Shown here piece by piece: positions 11,724-23,252 of a stretch of DNA of 64,000 nucleotides. Location: positions 310,001 through 374,000 of the forward strand of contig JARVKI010000021.1 in NCBI GenBank assembly GCA_036674765.1. The letters run 5' to 3'. A program made the translations under genes and the position numbers. The DNA is from Seiridium cupressi (lineage: Eukaryota > Ascomycota > Sordariomycetes > Amphisphaeriales > Sporocadaceae). The notes beneath the pieces were generated by a model. The model saw only the letters and a list, made by a program, of their open reading frames with translations, did not search any database and was not told the DNA's origin. The stretch's first letter is position 1, and the number at the start of each line of letters is the position of its first letter.

Positions 11724-12797
11724 CTACGAGTCGCCCACTGTGCATATGATCTTTCCTGTTGTCTTGTTGGCCTCCAGCAACTTGTGCGCATCTTGTATCT
11801 TTTCCCACGGCAGAACCGTGTCGACCAGGACCTTCAACTTGCCCTTCTCAAAATCCGGAATATACTCAGCCAACTTATCCCTAAGCTTGCCTTGGTACTC
11901 CGGATCCCTTGACCTCAAAGTGCTGCCCTCAATTCTGACTCTCTTGTATAACACCTTCGCCACATCGACGTTCTCAAGTTTCGTGCCGCCCATCAAGCCC
12001 AGCATGACCCAGTGTGCATCGCGTGCCGCCACATTGAGGTTGCGCACAAAGTACGAGGCGCCGATGAAGTCGATGATAATGTCAACCCCCTTGCCGTCCG
12101 TGGCCTTGAGGATCTCCTCGTCCCAGTTCGGACCCGACTTGTAGTTGAAGGCCTTGGTGGCGCCGAGCTCCTTCTCGATGAAGGCGCACTTCTCGTCGCT
12201 TCCGGCCGTGGCGTAGACGGCCGATGCGCCGCTGTCCTTGCTGAGCTGGATCCCGGCAATGGAAACACCGCTGGCTCCGGCGTGCCAGAGCACGGACTTC
12301 CCCTTTGCGAACTCGCCGACTAGGTACAGTGCCTGCGTCGCCGTGATCCAGGTCTCGGGTACGCCGGCGGCCTGCTCCCAGGACAGGAAGGACGGCTTGT
12401 GCAGCAGCATCTTGGACGACACGGCAATGTACTCGGCATAGGCGCCGCCGTAGGCCAGGCCGAAGACCTCGTCGCCCTCCTTGAAATCGCCGTGGGACCC
12501 TGGGCCGAAGGAGGTGATGGTGCCCGAGAACTCGACGCCGAGAGTCGAAGGAGCCTGTGGCGGGAGGGGGTAGTGTCCTTCCCGCTGGATCAGATCCATG
12601 CGGTTCAAGCCGAACGCCTTGATCTTGACCAAGGCGTCACCCTCCTTCGCTTTTGGCACGGGGGTCTGGGCATTGATGAACAGTGCATCGACGCCGCCGG
12701 CGCCTCCTTTGACTTCTGCGATGAGGTGTTAGTAGACGAGCTGGATTGATAGCGAAACAGATGGAAACATACCAACAGCTTTCATTGTTGAAGGCAT
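11724..12797 (-). CDS. Quinone oxidoreductase-like MDR protein (PIG3-like)
   Basis: Two exons, 12797-12773 and 12715-11724, with a 57-nt intron (GTATGT donor, CTAAC branch, CAG acceptor), give 338 residues. The tiny first exon encodes MPSTMKAV. The N-terminal GroES-like domain contains GLNRMDLIQREGHYP and TLGVEFSGTI, and the Rossmann domain has the NADPH-binding stretch WHAGASGVSIAGIQL. The cysteine set that binds catalytic zinc in alcohol dehydrogenases is absent, which points to the zinc-free quinone oxidoreductase branch, like human TP53I3/PIG3. It probably reduces quinones or enones with NADPH in the cytosol; the exact substrate is unknown. Confidence 0.9.
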
Positions 12798-15700
12798 CTT
12801 GTGTTGCTGTTATTTTGAGAGTTGTATTGATCTGTTCTGTTAGGAAATCTCTCGTATCCTCTATGAGTCCTCGAGGCCAAACTCTCATTTTTCGCGCGGG
12901 CGGCGGAGGCATTGTGCTTATAAGATACATGCCGGGTTAACGCCGGTTTTGGTGTTACTAATCCCCGGCATGACATCAACTAACCATCAGAAGCAAGAAT
13001 GGCCCACCTCTGTAGATTCCCCAGCTCAACGAACGCTAGAGAAAAAGTGTTTGGGCCGATCGTGAGGGAAGCCCCCGAATGATGAACGGCCATGGAACGT
13101 TCATTGTCCCGAGCTGGCGGCTTTAGACGAACACCGGCAGAGCGGTCTGGAATTGCGCCGCAACGTCGCACTCGCCTACGGGCTGCGATGATGCTTAGTA
13201 TACCTCGCACAGCAGTCCAAGAGAAGAGTGGAAACGTGGTTGACGTTGTTCTACTCAATGCACAGGTCATTCTCCAATGACTCGGTGCCGATGTGCAACA
13301 GTTTGCGAAGTCTTGCTCAATGTCCGGCGGTCCAGACTAGGTGGATTCGACGGGCGAAGACCGGGACGGACTTGAGATCAGCCCTGAACACATCTACCGT
13401 GTGTGCATGAGGAGGTCTTCTGATCGTCGACCTCCGCGATGCATCAAGGTTGCATGAGCATGTTGAGTCTTTGGAGCCAGACTCTTCCCCATCACACCCG
13501 GGAGATGGCACCTATAGGCTGAGCGTGTCTTCAAACCATGTGACGATCAATAAAACGTGACACCAGATTGTTCCCGGCGGGAAGCCTCGGACGAATAAAA
13601 TAGGCCGCCTTCCATATTGCCCGACCTTTTCAGTCAACTGATTTATAATACTGGCAACACATGCGATGGAGATCTGCTAAGTCAACCATTTTTTTCACAC
13701 GAGAGATATCGTGCAGCGGCCGTTCTGGCAACTGGTTGCCGATACCCATATATATCCAAGCGCATGAATTGATACTCACAGCGACCTGACAGGCAATATG
13801 GGCTAATGCGAAATGGCATATATCGTCCGAGGGTGCTGCAGATAGCCGTAGGATATTCTTCGTCTTGCGAGCACGTCCTTGCAGTTCACTTCATCACTGC
13901 CAAGAACCAGCTAGTATACCCAGGGCAATATGGTTGAGCGCTGGCCAAGCACGCGAATTATGCCCATCAATCGTTCACTCCTGTCCACTTTTTTGGAGCA
14001 TATCAAAGATTGTAATGTAGAGGCAACACTTGTTGCCAGCGCTCTATTGAAGTTGAGCACGCCGCAGGACATTAATATTGCACTTTTGCCTCCTCTAAAA
14101 GTCTTGTTCTCGCAAAATAGGAGCCTTCAGTCAACCAAGCCATGTGTATTACATATGGACCCAGTGCCAAGGCTTTAGAAGACGATTCTCCCTCGAACAG
14201 GATCTGGATGACATTAGCGGCAAGACCTTTCCAGAATATGAATACTTAAGGGCACGTGGCGCTGCCAGGCAAACATATCGCCTACGTGACGAATGCAAAA
14301 CGAGAACGAGGGTCTAGACTGAAAGCAGAACCAATCTTGAGCTGTCGAGTGATAATAACATGTGTCACTCGAAAGTATCGTAGCAACCTTATGAGTTAAA
14401 GCCGACTGACCCTTGATCGTCGGTCATCTCGAGAAGTAGGCATCTGGCCACTCCTGACTTTTCGGCAGCTGAGGGGAGATCGATTCGGCGAAAGCATATA
14501 GATCGCTGCCCCATCGCAGCTGGGCCCCGTTCCCAAGTAGCTGGATGGCAGGAACCACACTAACCTACTTCCTTCCTACGTCCTAGTTTACGCTTGTATC
14601 AAGGTGCTCTCAGCGTGGAGTTTCTAGAGCATTCTCAAGTCGCAACGACCAAGTCCGAGAGAGCACGAGATAGATCATCTCATGAGATGACTCGTCCCCA
14701 GCGAGTTTCAATGCTCTCGATGATGCTGGGTCATGTGCCTAGGATAAATTCGCACTCTCCAGCTTGTGGGCGTTCTTCAGTGGCGTCACCACGAACTGAC
14801 CCGTCACTCCGCCTGACGATTCCAGAATTTGCCCCAAATTGTCCAAAGGCTTAGGTAGCTAGATATAGAGCGAGCAGCACTACTGCACTATTGATAGATA
14901 GCATTCGCCCAGCTGGCCCCCAAGAGATGTGCGATTGGAATTCATTCGAGTACGGTATCACACACGTAGACACGTATCCAACACTTCAGTAAGCCAGATC
15001 CCAAAATCTCTTCATTGAGAAGGCGACTTTGCTCAGGAGCTCCAATCCGGTGGTGGATGCATCTTGTCAGATGAAATTGCCTCTGAAAAGCCCCCAGATC
15101 ATCGCAGACAGCAGCCGAATGTGGCCTTACTGGAGCTATTCGCTATGATCGAGGATTGAGAGGTACTTGGATAGTCTGGTTGATCGGTCACCACATCATT
15201 GCCGGTGGGCGCCTTGAATAAAGAAGGGTATTATCCGCGTCAGTACATTAGACATGAAAGAAACGCGTCCTACATCAGATCATGATCGCGTCTGTCTATT
15301 TGCTTACACAAGCCTCGTAAGCTTCGATTTCTTCACATGGTGTCTGCATGGACGATCTTCTCTGTTCCCACTTCAGTGGCAGTAGTTCGAGATTGTGGAA
15401 ATTGCGGTTCTTAACGGGTGTCGGTCGCCGAGCCAGGCTAGGATTAGATACCCGGGAGGATGCCAAGTCTGGGAGAGGAAAGGACTTCAGTTGGCGAAAT
15501 GCAACGTTCGGAGCCAAAGCAACGACCGATGACGTGTGAGCTTTCCAATCCTAACTATCCAAATAAGCAAAAGTAATTAAAATTTCATAGTCAGCAGCCC
15601 TCTGGCGCGAGCAATTCGCCGTAAGACGGTGGACAGACCAGGTTATGTTAGTGTTCTTAGCAGGCCGGAATCCGCCTAAAGAATACCAATGCTACTAGAG

Positions 15701-17910
15701 CGTCGGGCCAACCTCGACAACAATCTCCATTACCAATGCGCAACCGATGATCAGATTGTCGAGAACCTCGCCGACCGATAGATGTGCATACCGACGAGAT
15801 TTTGCGGGGTCATTCCAATAAATTGGATGGTGGACCGGCAATCGAATCTGTCATGGTGTCCAGTTTGGCGACAGGGAGCGGATGGTTCGTACAGTTCAGA
15901 GTTGTAGTTGCATGGCAATGGGGAATTATGTGGTTAGTGCTTTGATAGCAAGGAAACGAGTCATACTTGACAGCCAAATTTAGAGTCGGAACAGAAGAGC
16001 AATGGCATGTGAATACCAAGCCTGTTACGAGAGTAATCAGCGTTCCCTTTTTCTGCTGGTACCAAGTGTATCTCGGTCCGCCGAATCCATGCAACCCCAG
16101 GGATTTTTCTATCTTCAATCAGGGCGCCCATGATAGTACGTAATTAGTGATACGAGCTCCTTCGATATTGACTTCCACGAGCCGTCGAAAGTGTCTACTC
16201 ACCCAAACCCACCTCTTCTCCGGAAGGAGATGTGCTTCCCGTTAGTATCAACCCCAGAGAAGCCATGCAATTTCGCATGGAGAATCTCTACGCCAAGCGT
16301 TGGAAACCTGGGAAGACAAGGCAAGCCCTGTAGGCTATGATCCACGAGCCTGATCCTGGACAGTGACAACGATCCTTTACACGCATTGCATTTCGTACAA
16401 GTTCTGTTGGCACCTTCTCCTGGCCAGGGCCCACTAGAATGGCCAGACTGACTCCAGTCGGCCAGCTTGCACTCACTTTCCCGGCTGTGACTGGAGACCA
16501 TTTGCATCCGTTTTCGAACGAGACGTGAAGCCCACGAACGATCCATGCGGCGGCGATTCCGCACCTTTGGGGCATGTCAAGGACAAAAGAACCAGTGCAT
16601 TGGTGCAGTGACCAGTCAGAAAAGCTAGTGTACCCTGCAATTCATTGCTGCCGGAAGCAAGATCATGGGAGAGCAGTTGGGACACATGTGCGATGAACCG
16701 CTGTCTGGATGATAGCGACCTTAATCCCGGAGCTCCATTGATCCACAAGCACCACAAGACTGGTCTGGTTGAAGCATGGTCTTATCTTTGGCAAAGCTCG
16801 TGCATGGAGTTCAGACGACATCTCCAAGACTATGACTGAATTCCCAATGCATGGTTCTCTTCATATCGGACCAAGGTTAGCGCTGATTAGCCTACTGGCT
16901 GTCATCGCTCAATACGACCAAGACAAACGTGACTTTGCGGCAACAACCTTGGCTGACAATAGGGACACAACACACACTGACCACAGCCGCCATCGTCCAA
17001 GTTGAAAGAGGCTGCAAATATCCAGCATGAACCAAAGCGCACCGGTACTTGGGTGCGGTCGGTGGACAGCCCACCAGACGAGCTATTGCTGGTTCCGGAC
17101 AATGGGACGACAAACTAGTGGTGCCGCAATTTCCCATGGCTCCAGTCGCACGCATCCTTGCGCTGGCTGTTGATGTCCCTTGCAGCTCGTGCAGCTGTAC
17201 CTGGCATTAGGGCGGATCCGCCGAACCGGTTTTGGCACATCACCCCCTTCTCCGCGACGAATGAACAGGCCGGACGGTGGAAGTGATAGGTCACGCCGGG
17301 TGGGTGTTGTTAGTCTGCACAGGATCAGATCACAGCGCTTGCGTACCACTCCCACTGGCCCCCGGCGACAAGGTACAGGAGATCTAGGCTTGGACCTCAT
17401 ATGATTGTAATTGCACTACCATGCCAAGAGAGTGACATTTGGACGGGGGCATCAGTATGCACCGTTGCCCTTGCCCCTTTCTGGGCGGTCTTCGTTCGCT
17501 GAGTTCAGCCCGGTCGCAACACCCACATCCACACCGTCCCTATCAGCGAGCCAGCAGAGATCCGCACTGCCAACCGAAGGCTTGCATGAAAGGCGCGGCC
17601 TGATTTGACTGCAAAGCGAAATAACGTGGAAAAAATAAACGGGGATCCAGGTTGCAGGTGGCAACCGCCTAGACAAGCCCCCCAGTGTGCGCTGTCTGTC
17701 GAGCAACTCTGTATATAAGTCAATTCCGTCCGAAGATGGCAATCCTCTTTTCCCCTTCCCTCTTCACCCACACGCATTCTCTACAAATCAACCCTGACTT
17801 TTCAGTCAATTTCACTCGTTCCACACTAGCATACTTAATTGCTCAGCTATACCTAATACTCCGACAATCAACTCTTCCCGAGTCACCTAATACCAACCAA
17901 ATCAGTCAAG
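12798..17910. other. Gene-free region upstream of the CCG-6-like gene
   Basis: About 5.1 kb in which I found no coding region that I trust. Open frames are short, overlap on both strands and show no recognisable motifs. Frames near 15.8-16.6 kb on the minus strand are the least unlikely remnants of a gene, but I could not join them into a protein. The right end must contain the promoter of the gene starting at 17911. Confidence 0.5.
17712..17718 (+). promoter_or_regulatory. TATA box of the CCG-6-like gene
   Basis: TATATAA lies about 200 bp upstream of the ATG at 17911, followed by a pyrimidine-rich leader. This is a reasonable core promoter for a highly expressed small secreted protein. Position and sequence only; no transcript data. 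Confidence 0.5.
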
Positions 17911-18457
17911 ATGAAGTTCTCCGTCGCTGTCGCTGCCCTCGCCGTTGGCGCCCAGGCCAACTACGCCGTCGAGAACGTTACCTACACCACCGAGGTTGTT
18001 ACTGCTTACACCACCTACTGCCCCGCTGCTACCCAGGTCACCTACGGTGGCAAGACCTACACTGTCACTGAGGTAAGTCTTGGTGGGATGATCGAGAGCT
18101 TTGAACAACAATACTAACACGGGTTCCTAGGCCACCACCCTGACCATCTCTGACTGCCCTTGCACCGTCAGCAAGCCCGTCTACACCACCAGCAGCGTTA
18201 TCTGCAGCACTTGCACTGCTTCCGCCTCGTCCGCCTCCAGCCCTGCTCCCGTCTACCCCACCACCTATGCCAACGGCACTGCTCCTACCACCAGCTCCGT
18301 CATGGCTACCGGTGGCTACACCACCTCTACCGCCAAGGCTTCCACCACTGCCTCCACCACCAGCGCCACCTCGGTCCCTACCGCCGCTGCTGGAAAGATC
18401 GCAAGCCTGTCTGGCGCCGCCGTTGCCGGTTTCGTTGGACTGATCGCTTTCCTGTAA
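17911..18457 (+). CDS. ccg-6: CCG-6-like GPI-anchored cell-wall protein
   Basis: Two exons, 17911-18072 and 18131-18457, with a 58-nt intron (GTAAGT, ACTAAC, TAG), give 162 residues. A signal peptide (MKFSVAVAALAVGAQA) is followed by the hallmark block NYAVENVTYTTEVVTAYTTY, then TYTVTEATTLTISDCPCTVS, a short cysteine-containing region and a Ser/Thr-rich stretch. The C-terminus GKIASLSGAAVAGFVGLIAF is a typical GPI-attachment hydrophobic tail. This architecture matches clock-controlled gene 6 of Neurospora and related small wall proteins that are often among the most abundant fungal transcripts. The molecular role is not established. The name is by similarity remembered from the family, not a database search. 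Confidence 0.88.
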
Positions 18458-19531
18458 TCGACTACTCGGATTCACGTCTGTCTTACGATCTTCTACGATA
18501 ATACCTAATGGACGGAGAGCAGTTCGGATGTTTTGAAGGAGTACGGTGATTAGACTGGGGGTTCTCAGGCACTACGGTATCCGGCATTGCACCACGGGGT
18601 CATGCTGGATTTCATTCTTGTAATTTCTTGTCTCGGTGTTTGGACAAAAGATACCAATTTCGCCCACGGAGGATTAACAATGTGTGCGGTCCCAAGGACA
18701 AGGAATAGGGCCAGAAGGTGTTTAGATCTTTCAGCTGGCCTTCTCTATGCCGCTGTTGATGGGGATGTCCGCATGGAAGATCAACGCCTTTGACAAATCA
18801 ATTCACCTATTCCAACTTTCTCAAGCTCTTATCGTCTCTTCCACCCAAGAGTTGTTCGTTTCTCGTGCTCGCAACTAGACTTCTCATTCATGTACAAATT
18901 CGGAGAGTCGACGGGACCAGCTCGGGCGAACATAATGGAGCCGAGACCCTGATTGAGATGAAAATCGCTGGATGTTTTATTGGTTTTCGGTCAAGTCGTA
19001 TCCAATGTTGCTCTTGTACATAGCAAACATTGAACGAAGATCAAGTTTTGGTCTAGCACCCTTACTCAACCGCTCCCTAATGCCATACTCTCTTTGGTGA
19101 ACGATTCCCGATTTCAACGTCTTGAATAGTAGTTGGGTCCCTTGTTGTCCTCTGTTTCACAAGCTTATCGGCAATACAACCAACCAGGGCATTAGAACAT
19201 ATGATCATTGAAAACCCCAAACACAAATCCGTGTCGTGCATTGTTCGAAAACGTGCATCACATTGAATCTTGGCCTTCCGGGTTGTTTCTTCTCCTTGGT
19301 TGGCTTAGACATCAAGTGCAATGGTATTGATCGGCATGATATTCATTCGATGATTTATTTTCAGACAACACGGGCCAGACCGATCGCACGAGAAGATCTG
19401 TCGCGCCCCAAGGTTGATCGTCTTTCGCGGATAACCGTCCGTCGGGAGCAGCCTGATTATACCGCTCCCGCCCTTCGAGAAGCCATGCCGCCTCCCCTCC
19501 TATATGTTATATTCTTGAGGCACGAAATCTC
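18458..19531. other. Intergenic region between CCG-6-like gene and 5S rRNA gene
   Basis: 3' UTR and spacer. No coding potential recognised; small open frames on the plus strand lack motifs. Confidence 0.55.
19501..19513 (+). promoter_or_regulatory. Upstream TATA-like element of the 5S gene
   Basis: tatatgttatatt sits 19-31 bp before the 5S start. Fungal 5S genes commonly carry a TATA-like element near position -29, so its spacing supports an active gene. Confidence 0.55.
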
Positions 19532-19650
19532 ACATACGACCATAGGTTCTAGAAAGCTCGGCATCCCGTCCGCTCTGCCCTTGATAAACTGGAAACCGCT
19601 GGATTAGTAGTTGGGTGGGTGACCACCAGCGAATCCCCGGTGTTGTATGT
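19532..19650 (+). rRNA. 5S ribosomal RNA gene
   Basis: About 119 nt. The 5' end ACATACGACCATAGG pairs with the 3' end GTTGTATGT to form helix I. Hallmark conserved blocks are CCCGTCCGCTC in loop C and TTAGTAGTTGGGTGGGTGACC plus ACCAGCGAATCC in the loop A / helix IV-V part. Helix II (GGTTCTAG with CTGGAAACC, one bulged A) and helix III (GGCA with TGCC) differ from the Neurospora-type sequence I remember, but the pairing is retained, which argues for a functional variant rather than a dead copy. The usual internal control region for TFIIIA is within the gene. As is common in Pezizomycotina, 5S genes are dispersed rather than in the rDNA array. Confidence 0.9.
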
Positions 19651-19655
19651 TTTTT
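19650..19655 (+). terminator. RNA polymerase III terminator of the 5S gene
   Basis: A run of six T residues directly follows the mature 3' end, as expected for Pol III termination. Confidence 0.75.
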
Positions 19656-20991
19656 GCCGTTGTGGGCGGTGAATATGGCGAGAGGATATCGCGCAATAGA
19701 GCGTCTCAATTTCTCTTTTCCTCGTGGGCTACATATCTTGAGTCACTGATTGACCCTGTTGTCACAAATTAAAGCCTTACCATACCAGTCTCTGTCAGAC
19801 TTGCATACACCTCTTGCGCGGTACTCGGTGTGTTTTGTTTTTCTACGCGCATGCATCTGCGCGAATTCCTGCCCTGCCATCAGCCGTGATGGAGGGTACG
19901 GAAGCACTGTCAGCGGTCCCAGTCGGCGCTACTGCAGGAACAATAATCACCGAGCCTGCGGGAGGCGGCCACTGGAAGGCCAATGGCCTGGGCCTGCACA
20001 GCCGCCGCAGCAAGAAAAGAAAACGTCCGCAGCATTGATCGGCAATTGACAACACACCACAATCCCATGACTCGGATGTCGATGCCAGGACCACGGCAGA
20101 TTCTGACTGGGTCCTCGAGGCAATCAGTCGTAAATTACCATGTAAAATTCATTCGCCAGACGCCTACCGACCGACTAAACAAAGCATTTGGCGTTCGTTG
20201 GTTTAGCACTAGTCGACCGACAAATAAATCCGTCAATCGTGCATCTACAGCGCCAGTGAGGACACCACTATATTCGGTCGGTCTGGTACGTCAGCTGAAT
20301 TACGCGTCGATTGAATTAAGTGTGCCAATCCTCATCCTTCCCTACGCGTCGAGGCATGTCCCGCGATAGAGGAAGATTGGCTGTGTACGCATTAGCTATG
20401 TACACACCGCCCGGCAACCAGGGCCCACTTACACAATTGGCAAACTAATGCAGCATCGTTTTCTGTTATGGTATCATGACTCGGCACCTGGAAAGCAGGC
20501 ACGTTTCTTGGTCTGGATCTAGTAAGTATAACGTCATGCCGTATCAGATGCGCATACACAGGAACAATATAGGACAAGTCGGTGCTCTGGTTCATGGACC
20601 ACAAAGCCTAAGATGCTGGCGTTGCTCAACGCCTCAACGCCTCAACGCTCAGAGCCGAGGAAAGCCACTCTCGAGAATATTATCACGGCCTTCCCTACGA
20701 ATGTGATACCCTTTTCGGTACTACCCAGGAGAAGCCAAATTCAGTACTAGCAAGTACAGTCAGAAGCAGTCACAGCAGATTTGCCTTCGGAGTTGACCAC
20801 AATAAAATTCAGATGCCCATCTTATTTCAAACTCGGTTCAGAAAAGAGGTATTCTTCAACGAGTGTTTGAGATACATATCTTGCCTCCAAGCCACAACCA
20901 CCACCATGAGCGTGCTGAGACAGTATTGCTCCGCTTTTGGGTCTTGCGTATCACCAGCACCCGTCCTTCCCAAGCCCGTCATAACAATGGC
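19656..20991. other. Intergenic region, 5S rRNA to GH45 gene
   Basis: About 1.3 kb with no recognised gene. Overlapping open frames around 19.8-20.4 kb have no domain content. The right end is the 3' flank of the minus-strand GH45 gene. Confidence 0.55.
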
Positions 20992-21793
20992 CTAGGTCGA
21001 CATTGCACTGCTCGCAGCACTTGCAGAAATCGTAGATGGATCGAAAGCTGGGAAAGATGAGTCGTCATCTCGCAAGCAGCCTGACTTGGCCACAATCTCA
21101 TCGGGGCACTGGACTTGCTCGAAGGTGAGCCCGGGGTTGTCTGCATTCTCGAACCAGTCGAACCGCCAGTTACAGCCGGCCTGCAGATTCTGGGGGAAGG
21201 AAGCGCAGTCGGATTGCGAGGAAATGCCGCCATACTGAGCTCCGGGGAGTGACGTGCCATACTCCGCGAGACAGCCATCGTAGAGACCGACGCCACCTCC
21301 AGGCATAAGGAGGTCGAACTGGTTTGAGCCCAGATCACCACCGGTATTAGTAGACTGGACGACCATGGTCTTTCCGGCAACTGCACCAGATGTAAAGGTG
21401 AGCCTAGAGAGTGTGAGCTCCACCTCTGATAATGGATGTCTTTGATTGTACTCACTTATAGCAGGCACAACACCAGCTCGATTCAGTCCCTCCACTTATG
21501 GTCGTGGCAGCAAACCCATATGCAAGCTGGTCATTGACTGCCCAAGGAGAGTTGTCTGAACAAGTGAATGCACTACCCCCGTCACAGCCGGACTTGGTAT
21601 CCGGATCCGACAGCACACTGTCGTTCTTGTCGCATGACAATACGGGCTGGCTCACGGACGCCTTGCCTGACCACGAACACGATGCCTTGCAACAGTCCCA
21701 ATATCTCGTCGACGTGCCCGTCCCTGAAGCAGCTCTTGCTCCGGCGTAGAGAGCCGAGGCTGTAAACAGACTTAATGTTGAATGAGTACGCAT
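20992..21793 (-). CDS. Secreted endoglucanase, glycoside hydrolase family 45
   Basis: Two exons, 21793-21456 and 21403-20992, with a 52-nt intron whose removal restores CCACYKLTFTSG, give 249 residues. A signal peptide (about residues 1-21, ending ARA) is followed by the GH45 signature [12 protein letters not shown] with the catalytic Asp33. The second acidic pair is present as TGGDLG (Asp136) and SNQFDL (Asp143), followed by the family motif [12 protein letters not shown]. Many conserved cysteines are kept. The enzyme cleaves internal beta-1,4-glucan bonds of cellulose with inversion. It ends shortly after the catalytic domain with a Ser/Ala-rich tail and has no carbohydrate-binding module or linker, unlike Humicola EGV. 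The family assignment is secure. Confidence 0.94.
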
Positions 21794-23252
21794 TGTGTAT
21801 GTACGTATATAGTACTGCTTGATCTATTTGCAGGCATAAAACTCGGCGGCGAAGGATGGAGAGTGGATTTCGAGCCTTGGGATGTAGTTCTTTCATGGCT
21901 TTATACCTTGTATCAACGTCACTACCTGGACAGAAATGTTGGTTGGTTCGGACCCAGTATTGTTGATCTCACGGTCGTTCCGCCGTCCTTACACCATTGA
22001 GGGTAGCAAAATCACGGCGCTCAACCTCCGAGAACCAAATACCACAAATCAGGACTCGTGCGGACCCGTGGCTGCTAGCCGGAAACAGGCCATCAAGCTT
22101 TCTTTCCGAGCAAAGCTTGGTTTGACATAAACTTTGGTCTATTTTCTGATATGTTCGGATCATTCGGATTGAGTCGACCGCAGTTCCGTTGGTTGTAACG
22201 GCGCTTTATGAACGCCATTCATCCTGCTCGTCGCCTGTTTCAAGTCAATTTGGCTGAAGTCCAGTTACTTTGCTTGACGCGTAGCCGATATAGCCTGTGG
22301 CAAGGATCATCCTGTACAATTGATGCCAGGTAAGGGAACATCTGGGCGCGGTGCGAAAGCAAGCCTTACTCGCCGTCGTATGGGCAAGCAAGAGAACAAT
22401 GGGATGGACAATCGTCTTTGCATGGAGAGGTTGACCATCCCAATAATAGCAAGCCGCAATGCAAGTTGTGTATACTCATCCGATCATAGTATGAGGTTCT
22501 GATGGTATATACTCCATCAACGCTTAGGACTACGTACCTTGAATTGATGCATTTGCCAAGGCACTTTGCAGCAGCCCGTTTCCCTGGGCATCGTCGAAGC
22601 ATGCTCACTCAGGTGGCGTTTAGTAGCGGCGGGGATGACCCAGATCATCCCGCGACAATACGGGGAACTGTGGAACGGCAGGCCCTTGAATTTCTTGGCT
22701 CTGGTTTCGACTATGACTTGCCGTATCACGATAACTCTAATCATGCTTGATCAAATTGCACCTACTCAGATATAACTACGGCTGAAGCCGAATTCTCCTG
22801 AATTTGCTTGCATTTTGGATGGATTATTCATCAACAGCTTATCATGACAAGTAGAAACGTGATGTCATCGTACCATCTTTGTGATAGGCAATGCGGGGGG
22901 ACGATCTTTTTATCGTCCATAGGACGGAGCCATTTACACTACATAATGTCACTGACAAAGCTTTAGGTGCCTGTCGCCTCTCCATAGGTACGGAGATAAA
23001 TGACCAACTGCACTTGCGACCGAAAGCAACTAGAGCAACCTTCGGACAAGTCCCGAAGGTCGGCATGCTTATCACTAGTTTAACGGAATGAGAGCTGCTG
23101 AAGATTGAATTGTCCCTCATTGAATACTTTCGGGTGATGCAGTTTTCGTGTTTTCCTGTATTTCCTCAGCTTCTCTTGGACGGGGCATTGCATTACTCTG
23201 AACCTCACCCCTAAAGATTTCCAGCAGTCTGTTTCGAGCCCTGTGAAGCGCA
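21794..23252. other. Divergent promoter region, GH45 / MFS transporter
   Basis: About 1.46 kb between divergent starts. No coding feature recognised and no cellulase-regulator site called with confidence. Confidence 0.5.

Noticed and set aside
16199..16564. Minus-strand frame with a LURP-one-like short stretch
   Set aside because: The resemblance is limited to a few residues and cannot be extended into the rest of that fold in any frame.
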